DNA of 64,000 nt from Nocardia niwae NBRC 108934 = DSM 45340 (GCF_001613465.1 NZ_BDCK01000003.1:1-64000); one strand, 5' to 3'; positions 42,170-51,707 are shown, numbered from the stretch's first letter. Notes: a model not told the origin generated them from the letters alone. A program made the numbers and translations.

Positions 42170-44968
42170 CTACTCCTCCAGGAGAAATTGCGCGAGGTGC
42201 CGCGCCTGTCGCCCGGCCAGGGCAGTGGCCTGGGTGCGGCAGGAGAAGCCGTCGGCGAGGAAGATCGCGTCCTCGCCCGCGGCGCGCAGCGCGGGAAGCA
42301 GGCCGTTCTCCGCCACCGCGACCGAAATGTCGTAATGGCCACGCTGCATTCCGAAATTTCCCGCCAGACCACAGCAGCCGGAGATTTCCGTCACCTGCAC
42401 ACCCATACTGGCTAATAGTCGGCGTTCGGCATCGAATCCGAGGATCGCGTGCTGGTGACAATGCGGCTGGACCACCACCGACTGCCCGGTTCGCTGCGGC
42501 GGGCGCCAGGTCGGCTGTTCGGCGAGGAACTCGGCGAGGGTGCGCACCGCCGCGGCGGTCACCGCGGAGCGCGGATCGTCCGGTAGCAGTTCGGTCAGGT
42601 CCGCGCGCAGGACCGCGGTGCAGGACGGTTCCAGTCCGACGATCACACCGCCCGCACCCACGTGCTCCTCCAGCGCGGCCAAGGTGGCCCGCAGACGCGC
42701 GCGGGCGCCGTCGAGCTGCCCGGTGCTGATCCAGGTCAATCCGCAGCAGACGCGTCGCTCGGGGATCCGGACCCGGTAGCCCAGGGTGGTCAGCAAGCGG
42801 GCCGCCGCCAGCGCGATCTCCGGATCGAACGCGTCGGTGAAGGTATCGATCCACAGCATCACCTCCCCGCCACCGCCGCTGCGCTCCTCGGGCGCATAGG
42901 ACGACTCGGCCAGTGCGGCGCCCGCGTCCAGATCGCGCCAGATCCGGCGGAAACCGCGCACGGCCAGGCGCGGCACCGCACGACGCGGGTCGATGCCCGC
43001 CGCGCGCAGACCGACCCGACGCAGCGCGGTCCGGCCGGCCAGCGCGTTGACGATCCGCGGCATCCGGCTCGCGGCCGACAGCCACCGGGGTAGCAGGCCC
43101 AGCGAGTAGTGGTCGACCGGACGCAACCGATGGCGGTAGCGCCGATACAGCGTTTCCGACTTGTAGGTGGCCATGTCGACACCCGCCGGACAGTCCGTCC
43201 GGCACGCTCGGCAGGACAGGCACAGGTCCAGCGACTCGGCCACGGCCACCGACGACCAGGGCAGCGCGCCGCGCACCACCTCCTGCAGCACCCTCGCCCG
43301 CCCGCGCGTGCTGTCCTTCTCGTCCCGGGTGGCCTGGTAGGACGGGCACATGAAGCCGCCGTCGGCGCGACATTTGCCGACGCCGACGCAGCGATGAACC
43401 GCGACGGCCACATCACCGTCGTCGTCGGGCAGCGGGTAACCGAGCGACGGCCGGGCGCCCGCGAGCCCGGCCAGCCGCAGGTCGGCGTCGATCGGACGCG
43501 GTGCGACGAGCACACCGGGATTCAGGACGTCGCCGGGATCGAACAACGCCTTGTATCCGGCGAAGACGTCGAGCACCGCGGGGGAGTACATCACCGAGAG
43601 CAACTCCGAGCGGGCCCTGCCGTCGCCGTGCTCACCGGAGAGCGAACCGCCGTGCCGCACGACCAGCTCCGCCGCATCGAAGAGGAAAGCGCGGAAACGA
43701 CGGGGCGCGTCGGCGATCGGAAGGTCGAGGCGGACATGGATACAGCCGTCGCCGATGTGCCCGTACAACAGCCCGTCGACGCCGTGATCGCGGGTCAACG
43801 CGGCGAAATCGCGCAGGTAGGCGCCGAGTCGAGCGGGTGGGACGGCCGCATCCTCCCAGCCGGGCCACGCCGGCCGCCCGTCGGGCGTGCGACCAGCCAG
43901 GCCCGCGCCGTCGGCCCGGATCCGCCAGAGCGCCGCCGCGGTCCCGGGATCGGTGACGATCCGAGTGTCCATCGCGCCCGTGGTCCGGCACAGCTGCTGT
44001 GCGACGGCCAGCGCGTCGGCCTGGGTCTCGCCCGCGGTCTCCACGAAGAGCCAACCGCCGCCGCGCGGCAGGTCGGGGACCACGCCCCGGTGCGCGCGGA
44101 CTACGTCGACCAGCCGCGCGTCGATTCCTTCGACCGCGATCGGCGCGCAGGACAGCACAGCGGCGACGTCGTCGGCCGCGGTGGCCATGTCCGGGTAGCC
44201 GAGCACGGTGAGCACGGTGGCCGCCGGAAGCGCGACCAGGTCGACGGTCGCCTCCAGCAATAGGCCGCAGGTGCCCTCGCTGCCGACGAACGCCTTGGCC
44301 GCCGACGCGCCCCGCTCGGGGAGCAGATGCTCCAAGCCGTATCCGGACGCCTGCCGCTCGAAGCGCCCGAGATCGGTGCGGAACACCGCGAGATGCGACC
44401 GGCTGAATCCCGCGAGACCAGGCACCGCCGAAAGGTCGGCGGCCAGCTCGCGTTCGGTGCCGGTGCCGTCCAGGATGCGCAGTTCGCGCACGGTGTCGGA
44501 GGTGCGGCCCCACGCGACGGCGCGCGGTCCGCAGGCGTTGTTGCCGATCATGCCGCCGAGGGTGCAGCGATTCTGCGTGGAAGGATCCGGTCCGAAGCGC
44601 AGACCGTGCGGGCGCGCCGCCCGCTGCAACTCCGACAGCACGACGCCCGGCTGCACGGTGGCCACGCGCGCGTCCGGATCGATCGCCAGGATCCGGTTCA
44701 TGTGCCTGCTGAAATCGAGCACCAGTCCGGGACCGATCGCGTTGCCCGCGACCGAGGTGCCCGCGCCTCGTGCGGTCACCGGAAGTCCTTCGCCGCGCGC
44801 GAATTCCAGGATGCGGGCGACGTCCTCGTCGGTCCTAGGGAAGACGACCGCGGCCGGGAGAATCCGGTAGTTCGACGCGTCCGAGGAGTACTCGGCCCGC
44901 CGCCGCTCGGAGGTGTCGACCGCACCCGCGATCCTGCCCCGCAGTGCCGCCATCCGGTTCTCGGTCAC
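42170..44968 (-). CDS. FAD-linked oxidase fused to Fe-S/CCG domains (D-lactate/glycolate dehydrogenase-like)
   Basis: This 932-residue fusion has an FAD-binding domain of the VAO/PCMH type (about 30-220, with PVTARGAGTSVAGNAIGPG). An FAD-oxidase C-terminal domain (about 250-490) follows, with HGVDGLLYGHIGDGCIHVR and SLSGEHGDGRAR. A ferredoxin-like region has CVGVGKCRADGGFMC and CLSCRACRTDCPAG. Two CCG repeats end it (RVCCGLTW, GCCGLAGNFG). This is the architecture of respiratory D-2-hydroxyacid dehydrogenases that feed quinone. The exact substrate is not evident. GTG 44968 or ATG 44953 could be the start. Confidence 0.85.
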   Translation of the reverse strand: MTENRMAALRGRIAGAVDTSERRRAEYSSDASNYRILPAAVVFPRTDEDVARILEFARGEGLPVTARGAGTSVAGNAIGPGLVLDFSRHMNRILAIDPDARVATVQPGVVLSELQRAARPHGLRFGPDPSTQNRCTLGGMIGNNACGPRAVAWGRTSDTVRELRILDGTGTERELAADLSAVPGLAGFSRSHLAVFRTDLGRFERQASGYGLEHLLPERGASAAKAFVGSEGTCGLLLEATVDLVALPAATVLTVLGYPDMATAADDVAAVLSCAPIAVEGIDARLVDVVRAHRGVVPDLPRGGGWLFVETAGETQADALAVAQQLCRTTGAMDTRIVTDPGTAAALWRIRADGAGLAGRTPDGRPAWPGWEDAAVPPARLGAYLRDFAALTRDHGVDGLLYGHIGDGCIHVRLDLPIADAPRRFRAFLFDAAELVVRHGGSLSGEHGDGRARSELLSVMYSPAVLDVFAGYKALFDPGDVLNPGVLVAPRPIDADLRLAGLAGARPSLGYPLPDDDGDVAVAVHRCVGVGKCRADGGFMCPSYQATRDEKDSTRGRARVLQEVVRGALPWSSVAVAESLDLCLSCRACRTDCPAGVDMATYKSETLYRRYRHRLRPVDHYSLGLLPRWLSAASRMPRIVNALAGRTALRRVGLRAAGIDPRRAVPRLAVRGFRRIWRDLDAGAALAESSYAPEERSGGGGEVMLWIDTFTDAFDPEIALAAARLLTTLGYRVRIPERRVCCGLTWISTGQLDGARARLRATLAALEEHVGAGGVIVGLEPSCTAVLRADLTELLPDDPRSAVTAAAVRTLAEFLAEQPTWRPPQRTGQSVVVQPHCHQHAILGFDAERRLLASMGVQVTEISGCCGLAGNFGMQRGHYDISVAVAENGLLPALRAAGEDAIFLADGFSCRTQATALAGRQARHLAQFLLEE

Positions 44969-45297
44969 GGTGTTATTTTCCAGCGCCCGCGGCGCTTGGT
45001 GTTCGCGGGTGTCATGGCGCGAATGGAATGCTCGGTTTCGCTCTCGTGGTTGCGGTGCGCGCAGGGGGTCGAGCCCGGGATCCTGGTGCGAATGGCCCGG
45101 GCGAGTGACCGTCGAGTCGAACGGAACTCATGACCCGTCGCGAGCGCGATGCGCGCTGGGATGCGGTCGAGCCGGTGCCGGTTTCGCCGTCGGCGGAAAA
45201 CGGCTGTGCCGGGAATCGACTTGAACTCAACCATTGTTGAGGTCCTAATGTCGGTGGCCAGGTCTTGGATGGGGTGGGCAGCGAGAGGGAGAGCAAC
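44969..45297. other. 329-bp divergent promoter region
   Basis: It lies between the FAD-linked oxidase and ABC exporter genes. Open frames here are extensions of opposite-strand shadows. A clean inverted repeat lies at 45226-45241. Confidence 0.5.
45226..45241. promoter_or_regulatory. 6-4-6 inverted repeat CTCAAC/GTTGAG
   Basis: The perfect arms are separated by CATT and lie 57 bp before the ABC exporter start. It suits a MarR- or TetR-type operator. The spacing is too short for a HAIR element. Confidence 0.4.
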
Positions 45298-47178
45298 GTG
45301 AGCATCGAATCCGTGGCGTGGAGCCAGATGTATCGGCGGGCGAACGCGCCGCAAGAACAGCGGCCGTTCCGCTTCGCCACCGCAAGGCGCATCATCCGGT
45401 TCGCCACGCCGCACCGCCGGAGGATCGGCGCGTTCCTGCTGTTCAGCGTGGTCTCCGCCATGCTCGCCGTGGCGACGCCGGTGCTGGCGGGCCGGGTGGT
45501 CGACAACATCGTCGGCGGCGCGGCGCCCCGGGTGGTGGTCGTGCTGGCGCTGGTGATCGGAGTGCTCGCCGTGTTCGACGCGGGGCTCGGGCTGGCGATC
45601 CGATGGATGTCGGCGCGGATCGGTGAAGGGCTGATCCTCGACCTGCGCACCGCCGTGTTCGACCACGTGCAGAAGATGCCCGTCGCCTTCTTCACGCGGA
45701 CCAGGACCGGCGCGCTGGTCAGCCGCTTGAACAACGACGTCATCGGCGCCCAGCGCGCGTTCAGCGACACCCTGTCCGGCGTGGTGGCCAACCTGGTGAC
45801 CCTCGCGCTGACGCTCGGAGTAATGCTCAGCATCTCGTGGCAGATCACGTTGCTCGCGCTGGTCTTGCTGCCGGTGTTCGTGCTCCCGGCGCGCCGGATG
45901 GGCAACCGCCTGGCGGACATGCAGCGGGAGGCGGCCCGGTTGAACGCGGCGATGAGCACCCAGATGACCGAGCGGTTCTCCGCGCCGGGCGCGACGCTGG
46001 TCAAGCTCTTCGGCCGTCCGGAGCAGGAGTCCGACGAGTTCGCGCTGCGGGCCCGCCGGGTGCGCGACATCGGCGTGCGCACCGCGATGCTGCAGACCGT
46101 CTTCGTCACCTCGCTCACGCTGGTGTCGGCGCTGGCGATCGCCCTGGTGTACGGGCTCGGCGGCTGGTACGCACTGCGCGGACAGCTCGACGCGGGCGCG
46201 GTGGTGTCGCTGTCGCTGCTGCTGACCAGGCTCTACACGCCGCTGACCGCGCTGGCCAGCGCGCGGATGGAGATCATGGCGGCGCTGGTGAGTTTCGAGC
46301 GCGTCTTCGAAGTGCTGGATCTGAAGCCGCTGATCGAGGACGCGCCGGGAGCGCAGCCGGTTCCGGCGGGCCCGGTCGCGGTGGAGCTGGACGCCGTGAA
46401 CTTCGGTTACCCCTCGGCCGACAAGGTGTCGCTGGCCTCGCTGGAGGACGTGGCGAATCTGGACACTCGCGGCGGGGTGGAGGTGCTGCACGACGTGTCG
46501 CTGCGCGCCGAGCCGGGTCAGCTGATCGCGCTGGTCGGCTCGTCCGGCGCGGGCAAGTCCACCATCGCGCAGCTGGTTTCGCGGCTCTACGACGTCGACG
46601 GCGGCGCGGTGCGGTTGAACGGCGTGGACGTGCGTGAGCTGACCACCCGGTCGATCCGCGAATCGGTGGGGCTCGTCACCCAGGACGGGCACCTGTTCCA
46701 CGACACCATCCGCGCCAATCTGCTGCTCGCGCGGCCGGAGGCCACCGAGGACGAGCTCTGGGACGCGCTCGAGCGCGCCCGGCTGCGCGAGCTGGTCGCG
46801 TCGTTGCCGGACGGGCTGGAGACCGTGGTCGGCGAGCGCGGCTACCGGCTCTCCGGCGGTGAACGCCAGCGCCTGACCATCGCGCGCCTGCTGCTCAAGC
46901 AGCCGCGCGTGGTGATCCTGGACGAGGCGACGGCGTCGCTGGACTCCACCTCGGAGGCCGCCGTGCAGGAGGCCCTGTCCGAAGCGCTGGAGGGCCGCAC
47001 CGCGCTGGTGATCGCGCACCGGTTGTCCACGATTCGCGCCGCCGACCAGATTCTGGTGGTGGAGGAAGGCCGGATCGTGGAACGCGGCACGCACACTCAG
47101 CTGCTGAACGCCGACGGCCGTTACGCGGAGCTGTACCGCACCCAGTTCGCCGAGGAGCCCGTCACGGCCGCGGCGTGA
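45298..47178 (+). CDS. ABC exporter half-transporter (fused membrane and ATPase domains)
   Basis: This protein of about 626 residues has six membrane helices in the first 330 residues, then an ATPase domain. Walker A is GSSGAGKST, the Q-loop is VTQDGHLFHDTIR, the signature is LSGGERQR, Walker B is VVILDEAT and the switch His is in IAHRLS. It would act as a homodimer exporting lipids or drugs. An unusual 25-residue insert (SADKVSLASLEDVANLDTRGG) lies between the first ATPase strands. It starts at GTG 45298 with a GGGAGAG site. An operator-like palindrome lies upstream, but no adjacent regulator gene is present. Confidence 0.9.
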   Translation: MSIESVAWSQMYRRANAPQEQRPFRFATARRIIRFATPHRRRIGAFLLFSVVSAMLAVATPVLAGRVVDNIVGGAAPRVVVVLALVIGVLAVFDAGLGLAIRWMSARIGEGLILDLRTAVFDHVQKMPVAFFTRTRTGALVSRLNNDVIGAQRAFSDTLSGVVANLVTLALTLGVMLSISWQITLLALVLLPVFVLPARRMGNRLADMQREAARLNAAMSTQMTERFSAPGATLVKLFGRPEQESDEFALRARRVRDIGVRTAMLQTVFVTSLTLVSALAIALVYGLGGWYALRGQLDAGAVVSLSLLLTRLYTPLTALASARMEIMAALVSFERVFEVLDLKPLIEDAPGAQPVPAGPVAVELDAVNFGYPSADKVSLASLEDVANLDTRGGVEVLHDVSLRAEPGQLIALVGSSGAGKSTIAQLVSRLYDVDGGAVRLNGVDVRELTTRSIRESVGLVTQDGHLFHDTIRANLLLARPEATEDELWDALERARLRELVASLPDGLETVVGERGYRLSGGERQRLTIARLLLKQPRVVILDEATASLDSTSEAAVQEALSEALEGRTALVIAHRLSTIRAADQILVVEEGRIVERGTHTQLLNADGRYAELYRTQFAEEPVTAAA

Positions 47179-47190
47179 TCCGTCGTCCGG

Positions 47191-48774
47191 CTAACTCGCC
47201 GTCTGGTCCGCGGTGCAGGTGGTGTCGGTGTCCGGCAAAGTTCCCGCGCCGAAGTAGGTGTTGATCGCGTTGTTCACGCAACTGCTCAGCTCGGGCCGGA
47301 ATGTCATGTGGATGCGGACGCCTTCCAGGGTGACCATCCGCGACGCCGACAGATACTCGTGCAGCCGGACGGCGTGGGCGTAGGGAGTGCGCGGATCGCC
47401 CGACGCCTGCACGAGGAGCACGGGCACCGCGTTCCGGACCACCGTCGGCGGTTCGACCGGTCGAGGCCAGAAGGCGCAGGGCTGGATATTGCCCGCCAGC
47501 GCTCCGAACACCGGTTGCGTGGCCCGGCTCTCCTCGATGTTGCGCCAATACCAGGTGGGATCGATGGGCGCGCCGACATCGCCGCACGCGATCTGCGCCA
47601 GAACGGAGTTCTCGTTGTCCCGCAGCGCCGCCACGATGGCGCGCAGCCGCGGCGTGCGCGAGGTCGTGGGCGGACCGCCCGCGTCGTCTGCGATCTCGCG
47701 CACCGTCGCGGCCAGCGGTTCGTTCAGCCGGAAGTTCCACAGCAAGGCGTGCAGGACGAACGGCAGCCAGTGGTCGTCGATCGCGAATCCGTCGATGACG
47801 ATCGGCCGGCGGTTGACGACGCGCACCAGCTCCTCGACCTTCGCTCGCACCTGCTGCGGCGTCGCCCCCAGCTGGTACTCCTCGTCCCGGGCGGCGGCCC
47901 ACACCGCCCAATCGTCCAAGGCGATCTCGTCGGCGGGCCCCCAATCCTGGACCAAACCGGTCCAGTACCGGTCCGGGTCGATCGAGCTGTCGAGCACGAC
48001 CCGATCACTGCGCTCGGGGAACATCTGGGTGAACACCGCCCCGAGGTACGTGCCGTAGGACAGGCCGTAGAAGTTGACCTTCTGCTCACCCAGGGCGGCT
48101 CGGACGACGTCCATGTCCCTCGCCGTGTTGCGGGTGGTGAACTGCCGCACCAGCTCCGGATCACGGACAACGCAGGTCGCGGCCATGCCCGCGGACTGAA
48201 CGGTGTCGTGCACGAACCCCAGCGGATCCAGGCCCGCCGACCGGATCATCTCGCCGACCGGCCACCCGCAGCGCGGGCTCCGGCTCGATTCGCCGATCCC
48301 GCGCGGATCCATGCCGATCAGGTCGTAACTCGCCAGCACATCCGGCGACAGCACATCACCGAGCAGATCCACGCTGTCCAGTCCCGGGCCGCCGGGGCCG
48401 CCCGGATTCGACAGCAGAATGCCCCGCCGCCGAGCCGGATCGGTTGCCTTCACCCGGGAGATCGCGACGGTGATCGTGCGATCGCCGGGCCGCCCGTAGT
48501 CGAGCGGCACCAGAACGTTCGCGCACTCACCACCGGCCTTGTCCAGATTCTCGACTCCGCACGGCTTCCACTCGAGTGTCTGGTGATAGAACCGGTCCAG
48601 GCCGTTCGGCTGCGAGTCGGCCGCCGGATCGGCCCGGCTGTAAGTGGGGGCGGCGAGCAGCGCGGACACCGCCACTATCGACATCGAACGCCAGAACAGA
48701 TTCGCGGACAACGAAGTTCGCCTCTCGGCCGGAGCGAGCAGGGGGATGGATGCGGAAGAACCGTATCGGATCAC
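47191..48774 (-). CDS. secreted alpha/beta-hydrolase peptidase (TAP/SCO7095-type)
   Basis: This protein of about 500-527 residues begins with a signal peptide (the MSIVAVSALLAAPTYSRADP region) and has the proline-iminopeptidase/TAP architecture. NPGGPGGPG is the oxyanion block, the nucleophile is Ser239 in GLSYGTYLG, VQASGDPRTPY holds the acid, and a TAP-like C-terminal domain has paired cysteines. The usual C-terminal GHG is replaced by RIHMTF, where the His may serve. It would cleave N-terminal peptides outside the cell. The exact start is uncertain (48774, or a TTG 21 codons later behind GAGAGG). Confidence 0.82.
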   Translation of the reverse strand: MIRYGSSASIPLLAPAERRTSLSANLFWRSMSIVAVSALLAAPTYSRADPAADSQPNGLDRFYHQTLEWKPCGVENLDKAGGECANVLVPLDYGRPGDRTITVAISRVKATDPARRRGILLSNPGGPGGPGLDSVDLLGDVLSPDVLASYDLIGMDPRGIGESSRSPRCGWPVGEMIRSAGLDPLGFVHDTVQSAGMAATCVVRDPELVRQFTTRNTARDMDVVRAALGEQKVNFYGLSYGTYLGAVFTQMFPERSDRVVLDSSIDPDRYWTGLVQDWGPADEIALDDWAVWAAARDEEYQLGATPQQVRAKVEELVRVVNRRPIVIDGFAIDDHWLPFVLHALLWNFRLNEPLAATVREIADDAGGPPTTSRTPRLRAIVAALRDNENSVLAQIACGDVGAPIDPTWYWRNIEESRATQPVFGALAGNIQPCAFWPRPVEPPTVVRNAVPVLLVQASGDPRTPYAHAVRLHEYLSASRMVTLEGVRIHMTFRPELSSCVNNAINTYFGAGTLPDTDTTCTADQTAS

Positions 48775-48951
48775 GGCTCTCGGCGGCGGCAGCGTCTTCC
48801 CCCGCGCGGCGCGATCCGATCGAGGCCGGTCCGGACAGACGAAGCCCGGCCCGAACGAGTCGAGCCGGGCTTCGCTGGTCGGTCGTACGGCACGGCGGTC
48901 TCGGGGACGGATTCCGGCCGAGCCCTATCGGAGCATGCCGCGAACCGGCGG

Positions 48952-49944
48952 TCAGAATTCGCCCATCACTCCGATCACGGTGCGCCCGCGGTGGGTGCCG
49001 TTGCGGATGGCGTGCAGCACCCGCTCCACATCGGTGATCGGGGCGTAGTTCTCCAGATTCGAAAGATGCTGCGGGCGTAGCTCTTTGCCGAGCTGGGACC
49101 ACATTTCGCGGCGACGCTCGATCGGAAGGTTGACCGAGTCGATGCCCTCCAGCGCGACACCGCGCAGGATGAACGGCATCACCGTGGTGGGCAGTTCGGA
49201 CCCGCCGGTGAGCCCGCTCGCCGCGACCACGCCGCCGTACCCGATGGCGCTCAGTATGTAGGCGAGCGAGGCTCCGCCGACGCTGTCCACGGCAGCGGCC
49301 CACCGGGCCTTGGTCAACGGCCGGGGTTTGGCATCCGGCTCCGGCAGCCTGCCGATCACCTCGTTCGCGCCGATCTCGCTGAGCAGATCGTCCGCGTCGG
49401 TCTTGCCGGTGGACGCGATGACCTCGAAACCGAGTCCGGAGAGGATGTCGATGCTCACGCTGCCGACCCCGCCGGTCGCGCCCGTGACCAGCACCGGGCC
49501 CGCGTCCGGGGTGAGCCCGCGATCGAGCAGCGCCTGCACGCTCAGAGCCGCGGTGAAACCCGCGGTGCCGAGCGCCGCCGCGTCACGAAGGCTCAGGTCT
49601 TCCAGCTTGACCACCCATTCGGCCGGCACCCTGGCGTACTCGGCGAAGCCGCCGTTGTGCGAGACGCCGATGTCGTATCCGTGCGCGATCACCGGGTCGC
49701 CCGGGGCGAAATCGTCGTCGGCGGACTCGACCACTTCGCCGACCAGATCGATCCCGGGCACGATCGGGTAGTTGCGCACGACCCCGCCGCCCTTGGTGAT
49801 CGCCAAGCCGTCTTTGTAGTTCGCGCTCGAGTAGTGCACTTTGATCGTCACGTCGCCCGGCCCGAGGAAATCCTCGCCGACCTGCTGCCGGGTCAGGACG
49901 ATCCCGCTATCCGATTCGTGTGCCACCATCGCCCAGAACTCCAT
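48952..49944 (-). CDS. AcuI/YhdH-family acryloyl-CoA reductase or quinone oxidoreductase
   Basis: This 330-residue zinc-free MDR protein has VHYSSANYKDGLAITKGGGVVRNYPIVPGIDLVGEV, GTAGFTAALSVQAL and the nucleotide loop VTGATGGVGSVSIDIL, typical of AcuI. AcuI reduces acryloyl-CoA to propionyl-CoA with NADPH. Context does not confirm the substrate. ATG 49944 is taken; 49956 is possible. It lies 37 bp upstream of dinB's 3' end on the same strand order, with no clear link. Confidence 0.87.
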   Translation of the reverse strand: MEFWAMVAHESDSGIVLTRQQVGEDFLGPGDVTIKVHYSSANYKDGLAITKGGGVVRNYPIVPGIDLVGEVVESADDDFAPGDPVIAHGYDIGVSHNGGFAEYARVPAEWVVKLEDLSLRDAAALGTAGFTAALSVQALLDRGLTPDAGPVLVTGATGGVGSVSIDILSGLGFEVIASTGKTDADDLLSEIGANEVIGRLPEPDAKPRPLTKARWAAAVDSVGGASLAYILSAIGYGGVVAASGLTGGSELPTTVMPFILRGVALEGIDSVNLPIERRREMWSQLGKELRPQHLSNLENYAPITDVERVLHAIRNGTHRGRTVIGVMGEF

Positions 49945-49981
49945 GCGGACGAGCATACGAGTGTCCGGACGGCTCCGGGAG

Positions 49982-51052
49982 CTACTGCGGCAGGAGTTCC
50001 AGCCGCACGCCGAGCAGGCGAACCGGGCGGTCGAGGTCGAACCGTTCGACGATGCGCAGTGCCGTCTCGGCGATCCACGCCACGTCGATCGTCGGTTCGG
50101 GCAGTTTCTCCTGTTTGCTGCGCGTGTAGAAGGTGCTGGTCCGCACGGTCACGGCGACGCGGGTGGCGATCCGGCCCGCCGCGGCCATCTCCTCCGCGAC
50201 CTCGGTGGCCAGCCGCGCGACCTGGGCGCGGATCTCGCCGGGATCGGTCAGATCATGCGGGAAGGTCTCCGACTTACTGCGGCCGACGGGGATTCGCGGC
50301 TGCGTGGTGACGTCCGTATCGCCTTTGCCATGGCCGAGCACCCAGAGATACGGCCCGGTGTTCGGCCCGAACTCGGCGGCGAGACGATGCCGGTCGGCCG
50401 CCATCAAGTCGCCGACGGTTCGGATACCGAGTTCGGCCAGCCGCGCGGCGATCCGATTGCCGACACCCCACAGCGCGTTCGTCGGGCGGTGTGCCATCAC
50501 TTCGGCCCAGTTCGCGGCGGTGAGCCGGAAGACGCCCGCGGCGGCGCCGGGCCCCGCGACGGGCTCGGCCGACGACTTGCCCGCCGACTTGGCGAAGCCG
50601 GTCGCGAGCTTGGCGGTGAGTTTGTTGTCCCCGACGCCGATCGAGCAGGTCAGCTCGAGTCCGGCGATGGCGGCGCGCACCTGCTGCGCGAGGGCCTCCG
50701 GGTCGTCGGTGTCGGCGGCGAGGAACGCCTCGTCCCATCCCCACACCTCGACCCGTCCGGGAAACGTCCGCAGCAGCGCCATGACCTCGTCGGAGGCGTC
50801 CTCGTAGGCGGCCATGTCCAAGGGCAGGAACACGCCCTCCGGGCACTTGCGCTGGGCGCTGCGCAGCGGCATCCCGGCCCGCACGCCGAACGCGCGCGCG
50901 GGATAGGACGCGCAGGTCACCACCTTGCGCAGTTCGGCGGGATCGCCGTGCCCGCCGACGATGACCGGCAGCCCCCGCAGTTCCGGATGACGGCGGTATT
51001 CCACCGCCGCCTGGAACTGGTCGAGATCGACGTGCAACAGCCATCTGGCCAC
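49982..51052 (-). CDS. Y-family DNA polymerase, DinB2-type
   Basis: This 356-residue translesion polymerase resembles mycobacterial DinB2 (Rv3056-like). The metal-binding residues are Asp9 (HVDLDQF) and Asp107-Glu108 (VEVWGWDEAF). The fingers have KVVTCASYPARAFGVRAGMPL, and the little-finger domain has PVGRSKSETFPHDL. It lacks a beta-clamp tail. The steric-gate position, usually Phe or Tyr and Leu14 in M. smegmatis DinB2, is Gln14 here (DQFQAAVE). It is divergent from the TetR gene. Confidence 0.88.
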   Translation of the reverse strand: MARWLLHVDLDQFQAAVEYRRHPELRGLPVIVGGHGDPAELRKVVTCASYPARAFGVRAGMPLRSAQRKCPEGVFLPLDMAAYEDASDEVMALLRTFPGRVEVWGWDEAFLAADTDDPEALAQQVRAAIAGLELTCSIGVGDNKLTAKLATGFAKSAGKSSAEPVAGPGAAAGVFRLTAANWAEVMAHRPTNALWGVGNRIAARLAELGIRTVGDLMAADRHRLAAEFGPNTGPYLWVLGHGKGDTDVTTQPRIPVGRSKSETFPHDLTDPGEIRAQVARLATEVAEEMAAAGRIATRVAVTVRTSTFYTRSKQEKLPEPTIDVAWIAETALRIVERFDLDRPVRLLGVRLELLPQ

Positions 51053-51104
51053 CTTCCGTTCTTACCGCAGGGCTGCGACATCCCGCATTGCGCCACGCGC
51101 AGAA

Positions 51105-51119
51105 CAGAACTAAATTCTG
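51105..51119. promoter_or_regulatory. 5-5-5 inverted repeat CAGAA/TTCTG before a TetR gene
   Basis: CAGAA-CTAAA-TTCTG ends three bases before the ATG at 51123, where no Shine-Dalgarno site is seen. It is a candidate autoregulatory operator. Confidence 0.4.
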
Positions 51120-51122
51120 GAT

Positions 51123-51707
51123 ATGAAGATTCGAGATCGGTTGCTGTTGGCGGCCGAGCGCCAGTTCGCCGAGCACGGAGCCCTCGACGCGACGCTGGCC
51201 CAGATCCGGGACGCGGCGGGCGCCAGCGTCGGCGCGCTCTACCACCACTTCCCCGACAAGGCCGACCTGTACCGGCAGGTATGGGCGAACGCGCTGACGG
51301 ACTACCAAGAGCACTTCTGGGCGGTGGTCGGCGACAGCACCGACGCACACGAAGGCGTCACCGCCGGAGTGCGCGAGCACCTACGATGGGTGAGCGAAAA
51401 CCAGTACCGCGCAACCGTGCTCACCTCCGCACGGCCGCCGGGCGTGCGGGAGAGCGAGAGCAACCGCCGCTTCCTGTCCGATGTGACGCGATGGTGGCGC
51501 ACGCACGCGGGATACGGGACGGTGCGCGATCTTCCGATCGATCTGGTCTACGCGCTGTGGCTGGGCCCGGCGCAGGAATACACGCGGCAATGGCTGGGCG
51601 GCGAAATGCGCATCGCCCCGGCCGAAGTCGCGGGCGAACTCGCCGCCACCGCCTGGCTCGCGCTCGCCGCCGATCGCGCCCGGGCCGCGACGGAGGTCGC
51701 CGGATGA
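51123..51707 (+). CDS. TetR/AcrR-family transcriptional regulator
   Basis: This 194-residue protein has an N-terminal helix-turn-helix (RQFAEHGALDATLAQIRDAAGASVGALYHHFPDKADLY) and a helical effector domain. Its stop overlaps the start of the thioesterase gene (ATGA), so both are made together. The start lacks a visible ribosome site, and the mRNA may be leaderless or nearly so. The target is probably its own operon and perhaps the divergent dinB2. Confidence 0.88.
   Translation: MKIRDRLLLAAERQFAEHGALDATLAQIRDAAGASVGALYHHFPDKADLYRQVWANALTDYQEHFWAVVGDSTDAHEGVTAGVREHLRWVSENQYRATVLTSARPPGVRESESNRRFLSDVTRWWRTHAGYGTVRDLPIDLVYALWLGPAQEYTRQWLGGEMRIAPAEVAGELAATAWLALAADRARAATEVAG

Noticed and set aside
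45226..45241. HAIR element at the ABC exporter
   Set aside because: The arms are similar, but the spacer is four bases instead of seven, so HspR binding is unlikely.
49841..51703. Plus-strand open frame running through dinB2 into the thioesterase
   Set aside because: Only the last 150 codons have family features. They start at an ATG that overlaps the TetR stop.
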